DNA of 64,000 nt from Nitrosomonas sp. (GTDB taxonomy: Bacteria; Pseudomonadota; Gammaproteobacteria; Burkholderiales; Nitrosomonadaceae). A program made the translations under genes and the position numbers. The notes under the pieces were generated by a model that worked only from the letters and a program-made list of their open reading frames with translations, did no database searches and was not told the origin of the DNA. The stretch spans positions 9,028 through 73,027 of the forward strand of contig JADKHF010000003.1 in assembly GCA_016721865.1 (NCBI GenBank). Reading direction: 5' to 3'. The stretch's first letter is position 1, and each line of letters starts with the position of its first letter. This document shows, one piece after another, positions 29,791-39,918 of the stretch.

Positions 29791-30606
29791 TTCTGTTCTC
29801 CGGTTTTTTCTTGAGTGGTCAATCTTTCAGCCGCAATTTTTGGCAATTCTGCGGCAAAGGAGATCCTTTGCGCTTCTTTAGGTGGAGTAAATGCAAATAA
29901 GAATCCTTGAACTCAGGTGTCAGGTTCCTCCCGGAAAACTCTGCCCGGTAAGCTGGCTGTCTTCTGAATTTTTGTAAGTCAGCACGATCCGAAGCGGTAG
30001 CGGTTTAGCGCCATCAGGAATCCAGATCTGATAATCGACCGTTTCAGTACGTCCTGCCAAATGATGAGCCGGAACTCCATCAATCACGGTACGCTCCACA
30101 TAATCAAGTTCCTGAGTGCGACGATCGATTTCTGTGGGGAATTGGCTCGTCAGAAGCAAAGCGAGCGGTAGCCTCATTCCGAGATCCCTGAGGAAAAACT
30201 TGACCGCCTCATCGATTCCACCAGATTTGGGTGTCTGTGCATAAACATTCTTTGACGGACTGAACGCAGTGATTTCCTTGCCGTCATACAAAACAAGATG
30301 CTGCTCGCCATCACTATGCGCGACTTCGACGCGCAGTCCATTAGGCCTATTCACGATGACCTTCCGGTTCTCACCGAATTCTATTTTCTGCCCGGATTCC
30401 TGAAGCACTTCATAACTGGAATTAAGGTTAAAACTGAATCGAGGCGTCTTGGCCAGGAATTCGGCCATGCGCATGAGTACATCCTCAGCCTCTGATGACT
30501 TTTCAATTAACTGCGTATTCTCCTTGGGAGTCACCACAGGTTCTGCACCCACCATCTGCACCCAACTCATTGTGGTAATCAGGATCCCCACATATAACAT
30601 TTTCAT
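29787..30606 (-). CDS. DUF2092-family periplasmic protein (frameshifted near the C-terminus)
   Basis: The start is taken at MKMLYVGILITT, with an AAGGAG site upstream, followed by a signal peptide ending VGAEP. The body matches DUF2092 proteins (MRMAEFLAKTPRFSFNLNSS and NRPNGLRVEV). The uncorrected frame ends at 29920. Two small shifts near 29935 and 29900 give the family-like tail FAFTPPKEAQRISFAAELP, ending at 29787 where it overlaps the next gene by ATGA. The tail reconstruction is inference. Confidence 0.7.
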
Positions 30607-30944
30607 AGAATAACTCCTTAAGTTAATAGTATCGGCCTCTTGCAAAGTGAAATTTTTTTCAACACAGCATCAAGTCTGAATGCTCAAGCATACCAAGTAA
30701 TTCTTAAATCCATGCCCATCTATATTTCATCATATCAAGATTCTGCATCAATTTCATTGATATTCATCAAATACAAATCTAAGTGTTGCTTGATTTAAAT
30801 CTTGGATTCCTCGTGGTCCTGACACAGCGTTACTCATTGTATTTTCTTATTTTTTGGCGGGACGGTTGTTAATTCCCCATTCTGTTGATTATGCGCGACG
30901 TCAGACATGATTTTATTCAGTCCAGGGATTCATCTTTTTGCCCA
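30607..30944. other. Intergenic gap with one tiny ORF
   Basis: There is no firm gene. On the minus strand a 24-codon ORF near 30835-30910 begins MSDVAHNQQNGELTTVPPKN. Without homologues it cannot be called a gene. Confidence 0.35.
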
Positions 30945-31358
30945 TCACAGAGCGCTAACTGATTTCAACTTCGTCGACAACCTTGAAAGTATCTTCTGGT
31001 TTTGTTTATTTGGAAATGGCGTTCTGGTAAGAAGTATTACTCTCAGAAAGATCTTGTTTGTCAGTAACCGAAAATGATAATAAGCCTCATTCAGGTAGCG
31101 TGTGACATCGGTAATTTCACCTTCGCTCCAGTCAAGCCCAATGTTGCTCTGCCAGCGATGCACCTGAGATTTCAAACTATGCCAGTCGGTTGCAAGCGAT
31201 TTCTCACGCCAATGAATTATTTTAGTGTGGCATGCTACGCAGTGTGTTGAATAAAGCAACTCACCGAGCGCTTGGCCATATCCAGGTATAGCATAAGACA
31301 AGGTGCCCGCCGTCCATATTAGACACATAGTCGTAACAATTTTCTTTACCCTAAGCAT
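30945..31358 (-). CDS. Small periplasmic c-type cytochrome
   Basis: A signal peptide (MLRVKKIVTTMCLIWTAGTLS) precedes a single haem site CVACH in STHCVACHTK. The following segments, WREKSLATDWHSLKSQV and EGEITDVTRYLNEAYYHF, match small monohaem cytochromes of Nitrosomonas and relatives. Homologues usually end just after YYHF. Here the frame runs on another 35 residues of atypical sequence, so a one-base shift near 31070 probably hides the true stop. An electron-transfer role is inferred. Confidence 0.75.
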   Translation of the reverse strand: MLRVKKIVTTMCLIWTAGTLSYAIPGYGQALGELLYSTHCVACHTKIIHWREKSLATDWHSLKSQVHRWQSNIGLDWSEGEITDVTRYLNEAYYHFRLLTNKIFLRVILLTRTPFPNKQNQKILSRLSTKLKSVSAL

Positions 31359-31707
31359 TTGAGTTTCCTTGGATTAACAGCCATTATTTTGCTCTAATTG
31401 TTAGTAAATGAATGGTAGAAATTCTAATATAAATTTACTGTTAATATGAGTACTTCTCATTGAAAATTCCCGAGCAGTCTGTTGAAAACTATCTGCGCCG
31501 GTGCTGTGTTGTTAAAAACAGGCTTGAGATGCACTTTTATCACGCATAAATTGCACTTTTTCAAAGTAGATTGCTCTATTCCCGGACGGTCTGTTAGATA
31601 ATTCTGACGATTGATATGCATGAAAATCATATTGTATTAAGGTATCTTATACACCAGTTGTATAGACAATACTTATTTTCTATCTACATTTATATTAAGG
31701 TAAAACG
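31359..31707. other. Intergenic gap before ftsH
   Basis: About 350 bp, A+T-rich, with no recognisable gene, repeat or terminator. The ftsH ribosome-binding site (aaggt) is at its right edge. Confidence 0.4.
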
Positions 31708-33529
31708 ATGGATAAAAAAGCGCAAATTAATTTCTGGTTTATCATCGTAGCATTTCTGGGGTTGCTGTTGATACAGAATCTGTATTCGCAATACACGCAA
31801 GTAGAACCCATTCCATACAGCCGTTTCCAGCATTTGCTGGAGCAGGGAAGTGTTGCTGAAATTGCGATTACTGAGCATCAGATCTTCGGTACGCTGAAGG
31901 AAAAAATGCAGATGGCTTTAAGGACTTTGTTACCACACGGGTGGAACCTGAATTGGCAGAAGTGCTGGACAAGCACAATGTGGTTTATACCGGTGTCGTA
32001 CAGAGCACCTGGTTGCGCGATTTACTTTCCTGGATTGTGCCAACGGCGATTTTTGTCGGTATCTGGCTGTTTGTCATCCGCCGCATGGGCAGTAGCATGG
32101 GCGGCGGATTGATGTCAATCGGCAAAAGCCACGCCAAGGTGTTTGTAGAGAAGGAAACTAAAGTGACCTTTGATGATGTGGCCGGCGTCGATGAAGCTAA
32201 AGAGGAACTGGTAGAAATTATCAATTTCCTCAAGAATCCGGTGGATTATGGCCGCTTGGGCGGGCGCGCACCCAAGGGCATCCTGCTGGTGGGTCCCCCC
32301 GGTACTGGAAAAACATTATTGGCGCGCGCTGTGGCAGGCGAAGCTGGCGTACCGTTTTTCTCCATCTCCGGTTCAGAATTTGTTGAAATGTTTGTCGGTG
32401 TGGGGGCAGCCAGAGTGCGTGATCTGTTCGAGCAGGCGCGGCAAATGGCCCCGGCGATTATTTTTATTGATGAACTGGATGCGCTGGGGCGTGCTCGTGG
32501 CGCATATGGACTGGGCGGCGGGCATGACGAGAAAGAACAAACGCTGAACCAATTGCTGGCAGAACTCGATGGCTTTGATTCCAGCAGCGGTATTGTGCTG
32601 CTGGCGGCAACCAACCGGCCGGAAATTCTTGATCCGGCATTGCTGCGTGCTGGGCGGTTTGACCGTCAAGTGCTGGTGGATCGGCCGGATAAGATCGGGC
32701 GTGAGCAAATTCTGGCTGTTCACGCGAAAAAAGTGAAACTGAATCTGGATGTCAAAATTGAACAGATTGCCGCTTTAACCCCCGGTTTTACCGGAGCGGA
32801 TTTGGCAAATCTCATCAATGAAGCCACTTTGCTCGCTACACGGCGTGCTGCTGCCTCGGTGACGATGGATGATTTCAATAACGCCATCGAGCGTATCGTG
32901 GCCGGTCTGGAGAAACGTAACCGGCTGTTGAATCCTGAAGAGCGGCGCGTGGTGGCGTTTCATGAGCTGGGGCATACGATGGTTGCGCTGGCATTACCTG
33001 GAACCGATGAAATTCACAAGGTATCCATCATTCCACGTGGTGTTGGTGCATTGGGTTACACCATACAGCGTCCTACCGAAGATCGTTTTCTGATGACGCG
33101 CGTGGAACTGCTCAATAAAATGGCGGTATTGCTGGGCGGACGAGCAGCAGACCAAGTGGTGTTTCACGAGGTATCTACCGGTGCGGCGGATGACCTGGTG
33201 CGTGCCACAGACATCGCTCGCGCTATGGTGCTGCGTTACGGTATGAGCGAGGCACTAGGTAATGTGGCTTATGAACGGGAACAATCCGCATTCCTGCAAC
33301 CTAATATACCGATACCGCAGAATCGCAGTTACAGCGAAGAAACTGCCAACAAGATCGATATTGCGGTGCGTGTGCTGGTTGATCAGGCCCTGAGCGTGCA
33401 ATCAATATACTTCAGATCAATCGCGCTCTGCTTGATCATACTGCTGAAGAGTTACTGAAAACGGAAACGCTCAATCAACCCGAAATTATCAAGCTCAAGC
33501 AGGCGATTATTTCGCAAGGACCTAACTAA
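31708..33529 (+). CDS. ftsH: ATP-dependent zinc metalloprotease FtsH (two frameshifts)
   Basis: This membrane-bound AAA+ protease degrades misfolded and regulatory membrane proteins. TM1 is WFIIVAFLGLLLIQNLY, and TM2 lies near WLRDLLSWIVPTAIFVGIW. Walker A is GPPGTGKTLLARAV, the pore-loop and Walker B region IIFIDELDALGRARG, and the arginine-finger region LLRAGRFDRQ. The zinc site is HELGH. The frame shifts near 31900 (gaaaaaatg) and near 33400, after which the sequence ends EIIKLKQAIISQGPN at 33529. The corrected length is about 607 residues. No rrmJ/folP neighbours are present, so this may be a second FtsH copy. Confidence 0.9.
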
Positions 33530-33588
33530 CGCGCAGTGACAGAAGTGCGCGCAAAGTAGATCAAACAGTGCAGTCCGTGGAGTGGTCT

Positions 33589-34539
33589 TTATTTGATACT
33601 GTCCTCTATTGCATCCAGCATCATTCCGGCCACATTAAATCCAGTTAGTTTTGTTATTTCTTGCATACCTGTCGGGCTGGTGACATTAATTTCTGTTAAA
33701 TAATCGCCAATGACATCCAGTCCTGCCAGCATTAAGCCGTGTTTGACTAATTCAGGTCCGAGAAATTCTGCGATTTCCTTGTCGCGCGCTGACAATGGCT
33801 GTATTTTTCCTGTGCCGCCAGCAGCCAGATTGCCACGTGTTTCACCGGGTTTCGGAATGCGCGCCAGCGCATAGGGCACGGCTTTACCCGCAATGAGTAA
33901 TATGCGTTTGTCTCCCTGGGCAATTTCAGGAATATAACGTTGCGCCATAATCGTTCGTGTTCCATAATGAGTGAGTGTTTCGAGAATTACATTGATATTG
34001 TGGTCTGCACTGTGCACACGAAATACGCTGGCGCCGCCCATGCCATCGAGTGGTTTTAAAATGATATCTTGATGATCACTGAGGAATTCCCTGATCAAAT
34101 GAGGCTGGCTGGTTACCAGGGTAGGCGCGATGAATTGTGGAAATTTTGCAATCGCCAGCTTTTCATTGTGATCACGGATACCGCGGGGGCTGTTGATTAC
34201 CAATGCACCCTGGGTTTCGGCCAATTCCAGTAGATACGTGCTGTAAACATATTCCAGATCAAACGGCGGATCTTTGCGCATCACTATGGCATCAAATTCA
34301 TAGAGCGGCGTTGCGGAAATATCGCTTGTTTTATACCAGCGCTTATCCTGCAGAAGATCATTCGTCAAGGTCAGTGCGCGGGAGAAGCCCGTGACAATAT
34401 TATTAATCAGTGCAATATCATGTTGATAGAGTATGTGAATCCGAAAGTTTCTGGCAACCGCTTCACAGATCATTGCAAAACTTGAATCTTTGCTGGTTTT
34501 GATGGAATCCAGCTGATCAATAATAAAAGCGAGTTTCAT
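33589..34539 (-). CDS. gshB: Glutathione synthetase
   Basis: This ATP-grasp enzyme adds glycine to gamma-glutamylcysteine. It shows MKLAFIIDQLDSIKTSKDSS, ATP-grasp motifs ILKPLDGMGGASVFR and GDKRILLIAGKAVPYALAR, and the C-terminal LTEINVTSPTGMQEI. At 316 residues it is full length and intact. It starts 8 bp downstream of gshA, so the pair forms a glutathione operon. Confidence 0.95.
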   Translation of the reverse strand: MKLAFIIDQLDSIKTSKDSSFAMICEAVARNFRIHILYQHDIALINNIVTGFSRALTLTNDLLQDKRWYKTSDISATPLYEFDAIVMRKDPPFDLEYVYSTYLLELAETQGALVINSPRGIRDHNEKLAIAKFPQFIAPTLVTSQPHLIREFLSDHQDIILKPLDGMGGASVFRVHSADHNINVILETLTHYGTRTIMAQRYIPEIAQGDKRILLIAGKAVPYALARIPKPGETRGNLAAGGTGKIQPLSARDKEIAEFLGPELVKHGLMLAGLDVIGDYLTEINVTSPTGMQEITKLTGFNVAGMMLDAIEDSIK

Positions 34540-34546
34540 TTTGACT

Positions 34547-35845
34547 TTAAGCAGGAAGAGCTGCTGTTATTTCAGAATGGTCTTGTTCTAATTCTAACGC
34601 GGCGGCCAGCAAGGCCAGACGCGCAACAACGCCGTAAGCATAGAAGCGGTTTGGAATGGAATTGGGTTGCGCCACGCTTTCGGGCACCAGACAGGTGGTT
34701 TCAAATGCCAGAGGAACAAAATGCATGCCGGGAGCATTCAGGTTCTCGTCGACACCACGCCCGGTATGAACCCGGTAAAATCCGCCGACGACATAGCGAT
34801 CAATCATGTAAATAACGGGTTCTGCAACTGCCTGGTTAATATTCTCAAAGGTGTAAACACCTTCCTGAACCAAAACATTTGAGACCAGCAGTCCTTCTTT
34901 AACCACGGCCATTTTGTTGCGCTGCTTGCGATTCAGCTTGTATATGTCTGATCCATTCTTTACCGTCATAATACCCATACCATAAGTACCTGAGTCGGCT
35001 TTGACGATGACGAAAGGATCTTCCTTGACATCATACTGCTGATATTTTTTCTTGATAACCGAGAGAATTCGATCGACAGCACTTACCACACATTCTTCTC
35101 CTTGTTTTTCGCGGAAGTTGATTTCGCCACACGAAGTAAAGCGAGGATTGATCAACCAGGGGTCAATACCGATCAAATCAGCAAATTCCCGTGCGACTCG
35201 ATCGTAGGCGGCAAAGTGATTGGATTTTCGCCGTGTTGCCCAACCTGCGTGCAAAGGTGGAATTACAATCTGATTCAGATTTTGCAGTATCTCCGGAATA
35301 CCCGTTGACAGATCATTGTTAAGGAGCACAGCACAAGGTACAAAATTGCTGACACCTAATTGATTGTTTTTTCGTATGATAGGTTCGAGTGTAATGGCTC
35401 GCCCGTCTGGAAGATCAATTTGAGTGGCGGTTGTAATTTCAGGTAATAAAGTACCAATGCGTACATTTAAACCAGCATGCTGCATAATGCCTTGCAAAGT
35501 CGCAATATTCTGTAAGTAAAAAATATTGCGGGTGTGATTTTCCGGTATCAAAAGTATGCTATGCGCATCCGGACATATCTTTTCGATGGCACTCATCATC
35601 GCTTGTACGCAGAGCGGAATGAATTCCGAGTTAAGGTTGTTAAAGCCGCCCGGAAACAAATTCGTATCAACCGGTGCCAATTTAAAACCACTGTTGCGTA
35701 AGTCGACCGAACAGTAAAAGGGCACCGTGTGCTCACGCCATTTGATTCTTAACCAGTGTTCAATGGTTGGCATGGCATTAATGATACGATTCTCAAGATC
35801 AAGGATAGGGCCGTGCAGGGCAGTGGAGAGATGTGGTATTGGCAT
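34547..35845 (-). CDS. gshA: Glutamate--cysteine ligase (Acidithiobacillus type)
   Basis: This is the first step of glutathione synthesis. The 432-residue protein resembles the TIGR02049 gshA_ferroox family. That family is unrelated in sequence to E. coli GshA and is common in betaproteobacterial nitrifiers and acidithiobacilli. Conserved-looking segments are CVQAMMSAIEKICPDAHSI, VKADSGTYGMGIMTVK and VGGFYRVHTGRGVDENLNAP. It is intact. The gshA-gshB pair is divergent from a Kef-type antiporter gene 120 bp away. Confidence 0.9.
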   Translation of the reverse strand: MPIPHLSTALHGPILDLENRIINAMPTIEHWLRIKWREHTVPFYCSVDLRNSGFKLAPVDTNLFPGGFNNLNSEFIPLCVQAMMSAIEKICPDAHSILLIPENHTRNIFYLQNIATLQGIMQHAGLNVRIGTLLPEITTATQIDLPDGRAITLEPIIRKNNQLGVSNFVPCAVLLNNDLSTGIPEILQNLNQIVIPPLHAGWATRRKSNHFAAYDRVAREFADLIGIDPWLINPRFTSCGEINFREKQGEECVVSAVDRILSVIKKKYQQYDVKEDPFVIVKADSGTYGMGIMTVKNGSDIYKLNRKQRNKMAVVKEGLLVSNVLVQEGVYTFENINQAVAEPVIYMIDRYVVGGFYRVHTGRGVDENLNAPGMHFVPLAFETTCLVPESVAQPNSIPNRFYAYGVVARLALLAAALELEQDHSEITAALPA

Positions 35846-35965
35846 TTCTGTATGAAGTATTAATCCAGACCTATTATAGCATTATTGTATTAGGTGGATT
35901 GTGACGGGCCCAATCCTGAAGTATCTTATGGCTTCTCTATATCAAAAATAGTTTATTCACGATTT

Positions 35966-37947
35966 ATGCTTAACCCTCTGCAGCCCGTTCTTATCCTGTT
36001 AGCCATCGCAGTATTGGCAGTGGTGGTTTTTCGTATGCTGCGTTTGCCGCCCATGTTGGGTTATTTGTTGGCGGGTGTCATTATTGGGCCGCATGCTTTG
36101 GGTTGGATCTCTGAAACCGATGAAACCCGGCATTTGGCAGAATTCGGGGTAGTATTCCTGATGTTCAGCATCGGTCTTGAATTCAGCCTGTCTAAATTGC
36201 TGACCATGAGGCGTATTGTGTTTGGTTTTGGCACAGCGCAGGTAATAGTCAGCATTGTATTGGTGATGGCGATTGTATGGGTACTTGGATTAGACTGGCG
36301 TATTGGGCTTGTATTAGGGGGGGCTTTGGCAATGTCTTCTACCGCCATTGTGATCAAAATGCTGGCAGAGCGGGCTGAACTTAATTCCACACATGGCAGG
36401 CAGGTAATAGGCGTACTACTTTTTCAGGATCTGGCAGTTATCCCATTGCTGATTATTATTCCTGCTTTGGCAACCGAGGCTGGCAGCGATACGAATAATT
36501 TTAGTTTGATGCTTGCTGTTGCTGTATTGAAGATAATTACTGTGTTGACATTTATCCTGTTTCTGGGACAAAAGTTAATGCGCCCATGGTTCCATTTGGT
36601 TGCCCGTCAGAAATCCTCGGAACTGTTTGTACTCAATGTACTGTTGATTACCCTGGGCCTTGCATGGCTAACTGAATTGGCTGGTTTGTCATTGGCTTTA
36701 GGGGCATTTCTTGCGGGTATGCTCATTTCTGAGACGGAATATCGTTATCAGGTCGAAGATGATATTAAACCTTTCCGGGATATTTTATTGGGTTTGTTTT
36801 TTATAACTATTGGCATGTTATTAGACATGCAAGTAGTTCTGGAAAATTTCCTTTGGGTGTTTGTAATTCTGGCGGCACTCATTCTATTGAAAATAGTATT
36901 GATTGCCGGATTGTCACGCCTGTTTGGAACAGATTCCAGCGTGGCGGTTAGGACAGGGATGAGTTTGGCGCAGGCTGGGGAATTTGGATTTGTTTTGCTG
37001 GCACAAGCGGGTGCAATGGGATTGATCGAAAGTTCAGTTCTTCAGCCGGTTCTTGCGGCCATGGTTTTATCCATGTTTATTGCGCCTTTCATGATCGAAT
37101 GCAGCGAGCCGGTGGTTCAGCGTTTTTACGGTTCAGAATGGATGTATCGAGCCATGCAGATAACCTCCATTGCAGCACAGACTATGGTGGCACAGAACCA
37201 TGTCATTATATGCGGCTATGGACGAAGTGGTCAGAGTATGTCGCGCATATTGGAGCAGGAGTCCATATCATTTATCGCTTTGGATCTCGATCCGCAGCGC
37301 ATACATGAAGCTGCCAGTGCTGGAGAATCGGTTGTATATGGTGATGCGGCGCGGCGCGAAGTGCTGATTGCCGCTGGTCTGATGCGTGCAAAAGTTTTGG
37401 TTATCAGTTATGCCGATACCGTTTCAGCTTTAAAAATTCTAAGACATGTTCAGGAATTGCGGCCGGAATTGTCTGTTGTTGTCCGGACGCGTGATGATTC
37501 GGATATCGATTTGCTGAAAGAAGCCGGGGCGACAGAAGTTGTCGCAGAGATTATGGAAGGAAGTCTGATGTTGGCATCGCATGCAATGATGTTTGTTGAT
37601 ATACCAACAGGCCGTATTTACGGCGCATACGAGAAATTCGCGAACAACGTTATAGTTTATTGCGCGGTTTTTATCATGGTGTAAATGACGAGACGGAAGA
37701 GGGTAGTGAAAATTCGCTTCCGCGCTTACTGACAATTACCATTATTCCAGGTGCAGCTGCCATCAATAAGACTTTGGGAGATATTGATCTGGCAAGTCTG
37801 GCGGTTGAAGTAACTGCAGTGAGGCGGCGTAACATTCGAGGATTATTGCCAACTGAAGAAACCCGATTAGAGGCGGGTGATGTTGTTGTGCTTAGAGGAA
37901 TACAGCAGAATCTGGCCACTGCTGAAATTAAATTGATGCAAGGTTAA
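35966..37947 (+). CDS. KefB/C-type CPA2 cation:proton antiporter with RCK domain (frameshifted)
   Basis: This is an inner-membrane K+/H+-type antiporter. About twelve hydrophobic segments fill residues 8-390 (PPMLGYLLAGVIIGPHALGW, LAGLSLALGAFLAGMLISE). A TrkA-N/RCK nucleotide-binding domain (HVIICGYGRSGQSMSRIL) follows, then after a shift near 37640-37660 a TrkA-C domain (INKTLGDIDLASLAVEV) ending at 37947. I start at MLNPLQPV (35966); the upstream ATG at 35894 adds an unlikely tail. Some relatives are gated by glutathione, which is notable beside gshA-gshB. The gating here is unproven. Confidence 0.87.
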
Positions 37948-38198
37948 TCGGCATATGCATAAACATAATTATCAATGAATTTAATGGGCAAAATCCCTGT
38001 TCTAATTGTGACTAATTCCAAAAAGATTTCAGTTATTTACCGCATGAAAAATGGACAGCGCAGCGTAGAAAGTGTATAGTCCCGGTTCCGCCCTTTGCTC
38101 TAGAAAAAGGGCAGGTGTTGATGTGATCTTAATGGGTTGCACAGCAAATTAGATTGGCGCATAGAAAGGCGCGAAATTCATCTTTTATGGAGGGAGAT

Positions 38199-39299
38199 AT
38201 GATTAAAGCTGTTCAGGCAGTAGTAGGGTTAGGATTGCTTTGTTTTGGTGCAACATACGCTGTTGTGGCCTCTGCAGACGTTTCTAAATTGCCGCGTGTA
38301 AAACAAGAATTGGTGGCTCCACCGAATGTACCTGTGCACGATCAGGTAAGTAAAGGACCTAAGATTGTTGAAGTACGTTTGGAAACCACAGAAAAACTGG
38401 TGGAAGTTGCTCCAGGTGCAAAAGTATGGGGTTTGACTTTCAATGGTAGTATTCCTGGTCCGCTTATCGTAGTGAATGAAGGCGACTATGTTGAACTAAC
38501 ATTAGTTAACCCAAAAACCAGTACGCTGGCACATAACGTGGATTTCCACGCAGCAACGGGTGCATTGGGTGGCGCTGGTTTAACCCTGGTACAACCTGGT
38601 GAAGAAGTCGTATTACGCTGGAAAGCAATTAAACCAGGCGTATTCGTTTACCATTGCGCACCTGGTGGAACCATGATTCCATTCCATGTTATTTCTGGTA
38701 TGAATGGCGCGATTATGGTATTGCCAAAAGGCGGCTTAAAAGATGCACAAGGCAAACCATACAAATATGATCGTGCTTATTACATTGGCGAGCAAGATTT
38801 CTATCTGCCAAAAGACAGCAAAGGTGCATATAAATCCTATGGTTCACCAGCTGAAGGCATGGCAGACATGTTGGAAACAGCTAAGGGACTCATTCCTTCT
38901 CACGTAGTGTTTAACGGTTCTGTTGGCGCGATCACTGGCGATAATGCATTGAAAGCAAAAGTGGGCGAGAAAGTACTGTTTATCCACTCACAATCGAACC
39001 GTCCTTCCTATCCACACTTGATTGGCGGCCATGCCGACCTGTACTGGGTAGGTGGTTCATTCAGCGACGTTCCTTTGACCAGCCAGGAAACCTGGTTTGT
39101 TCCAGCCGGTTCTGCAGTTGCTGCAGCGTATGAATTCAAGCAACCTGGACTCTACGTATACCTCAGTCATAACCTGATTGAAGCTGTATTACTGGGTGCT
39201 GCGCTTCATATGAACGTTGAAGGTAAATGGGATGATGATCTCATGAGCCAACTTAAAGCACCAAAGAGCTTTGATTCAAAAGCTGCAATGGATCACTAA
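38199..39299 (+). CDS. nirK: Copper-containing nitrite reductase NirK
   Basis: This periplasmic enzyme reduces nitrite to nitric oxide. The start at MIKAVQAVVG has ggaggga upstream, and a signal peptide ends ASA. Two cupredoxin domains follow. Copper ligands are visible: the His pair and catalytic Asp in AHNVDFHAATG, His-Cys in YHCAPGG, His in IPFHVISGM with the following Met, and the second-domain His in YPHLIGGHADLYW. At 366 residues it lacks a C-terminal haem or extra cupredoxin. It is not next to ncgABC-type genes. A short GC hairpin (38090-38112) lies upstream. No confident NsrR site was found. Confidence 0.95.
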   Translation: MIKAVQAVVGLGLLCFGATYAVVASADVSKLPRVKQELVAPPNVPVHDQVSKGPKIVEVRLETTEKLVEVAPGAKVWGLTFNGSIPGPLIVVNEGDYVELTLVNPKTSTLAHNVDFHAATGALGGAGLTLVQPGEEVVLRWKAIKPGVFVYHCAPGGTMIPFHVISGMNGAIMVLPKGGLKDAQGKPYKYDRAYYIGEQDFYLPKDSKGAYKSYGSPAEGMADMLETAKGLIPSHVVFNGSVGAITGDNALKAKVGEKVLFIHSQSNRPSYPHLIGGHADLYWVGGSFSDVPLTSQETWFVPAGSAVAAAYEFKQPGLYVYLSHNLIEAVLLGAALHMNVEGKWDDDLMSQLKAPKSFDSKAAMDH

Positions 39300-39333
39300 G
39301 GTTTGATTTAGTGTAATTGTTGAAGTAGTAACT

Positions 39334-39366
39334 AAAAAGCCTCAACCTATCGGTTGGGGCTTTTTT
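39334..39366 (+). terminator. Rho-independent terminator of nirK
   Basis: The AAAAGCCtCAACC / GGTTGgGGCTTTT stem has a TATC loop and is followed by a run of T. Confidence 0.92.
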
Positions 39367-39431
39367 ATTTTTGCGATTATAAATATGCTCACTTCTTAAT
39401 ATCTCCATTGATTGTTGATCAGCAAAATCCT

Positions 39432-39885
39432 ATGTCAATTAAATCGCATATTCGTACAATTCCGCATTACCCACATCATGGAATCATGTTTCGTGATATT
39501 ACGACTTTGCTGAAAGATCCTGTCGGGCTGCGTACAACCATCCAGGAAATTTCAAACCGATACATCAATTCGGATATAGACAAAGTCGTAGGGATTGAGT
39601 CACGTGGCTTTATCATTGGTGCGCCTGTCGCGTATCAATTGCATAAAGGCTTTGTACCCATTCGTAAGCAGAATAAGCTGCCGGCGGAAACGCTAGGGAG
39701 ACCTCATCGATGATCTGATTGCAACGGGCGGAACTGCAGAAGCCGCCGTGGGCCTTATACAGGACATGGGCGGAGAAGTCGTGGAATGCTGTTTTGTAAT
39801 TGATTTGCCGGATGTGGGCGGGCGGGCTCGTCTGGAGAATTTAGGATGTAAAGTATTTGCGTTATGTGAATTTGATGGCGGTTAG
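39432..39885 (+). pseudogene. apt: Adenine phosphoribosyltransferase with internal deletion
   Basis: The N-terminal half is typical of Apt (IRTIPHYPHHGIMFRDITTL, VVGIESRGFI and PIRKQNKLPAETLG). The PRPP loop DDLIATGGTAEA and the C-terminus (VIDLPDVGGRARLENLG) follow in another frame. Compared with homologues about 30 residues are missing between the two parts, the flexible-loop region around LEYGTD, besides the shift at about 39695. That is more than a one-base error. Either the gene is inactive or the assembly lost sequence here. Confidence 0.8.
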
Positions 39886-39918
39886 AAGGCTATCCGAGCG
39901 ATTTATACAACTGTTGGA

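Noticed and set aside
29316..29881. Plus-strand Pro/Arg-rich frames opposite the Gly-rich gene
   Set aside because: They are a by-product of the GGC/GGT repeats on the minus strand, and there is no start context or homology.
36061..36390. Antisense ORF within the Kef-type antiporter gene
   Set aside because: It is a shadow frame opposite clear transmembrane segments, with no ribosome-binding site.
37948..38198. NsrR or FNR operator upstream of nirK
   Set aside because: TATGCATA near 37955 and TTGATGTGATC near 38118 are only partial matches to those palindromes. They are not enough to call a site.
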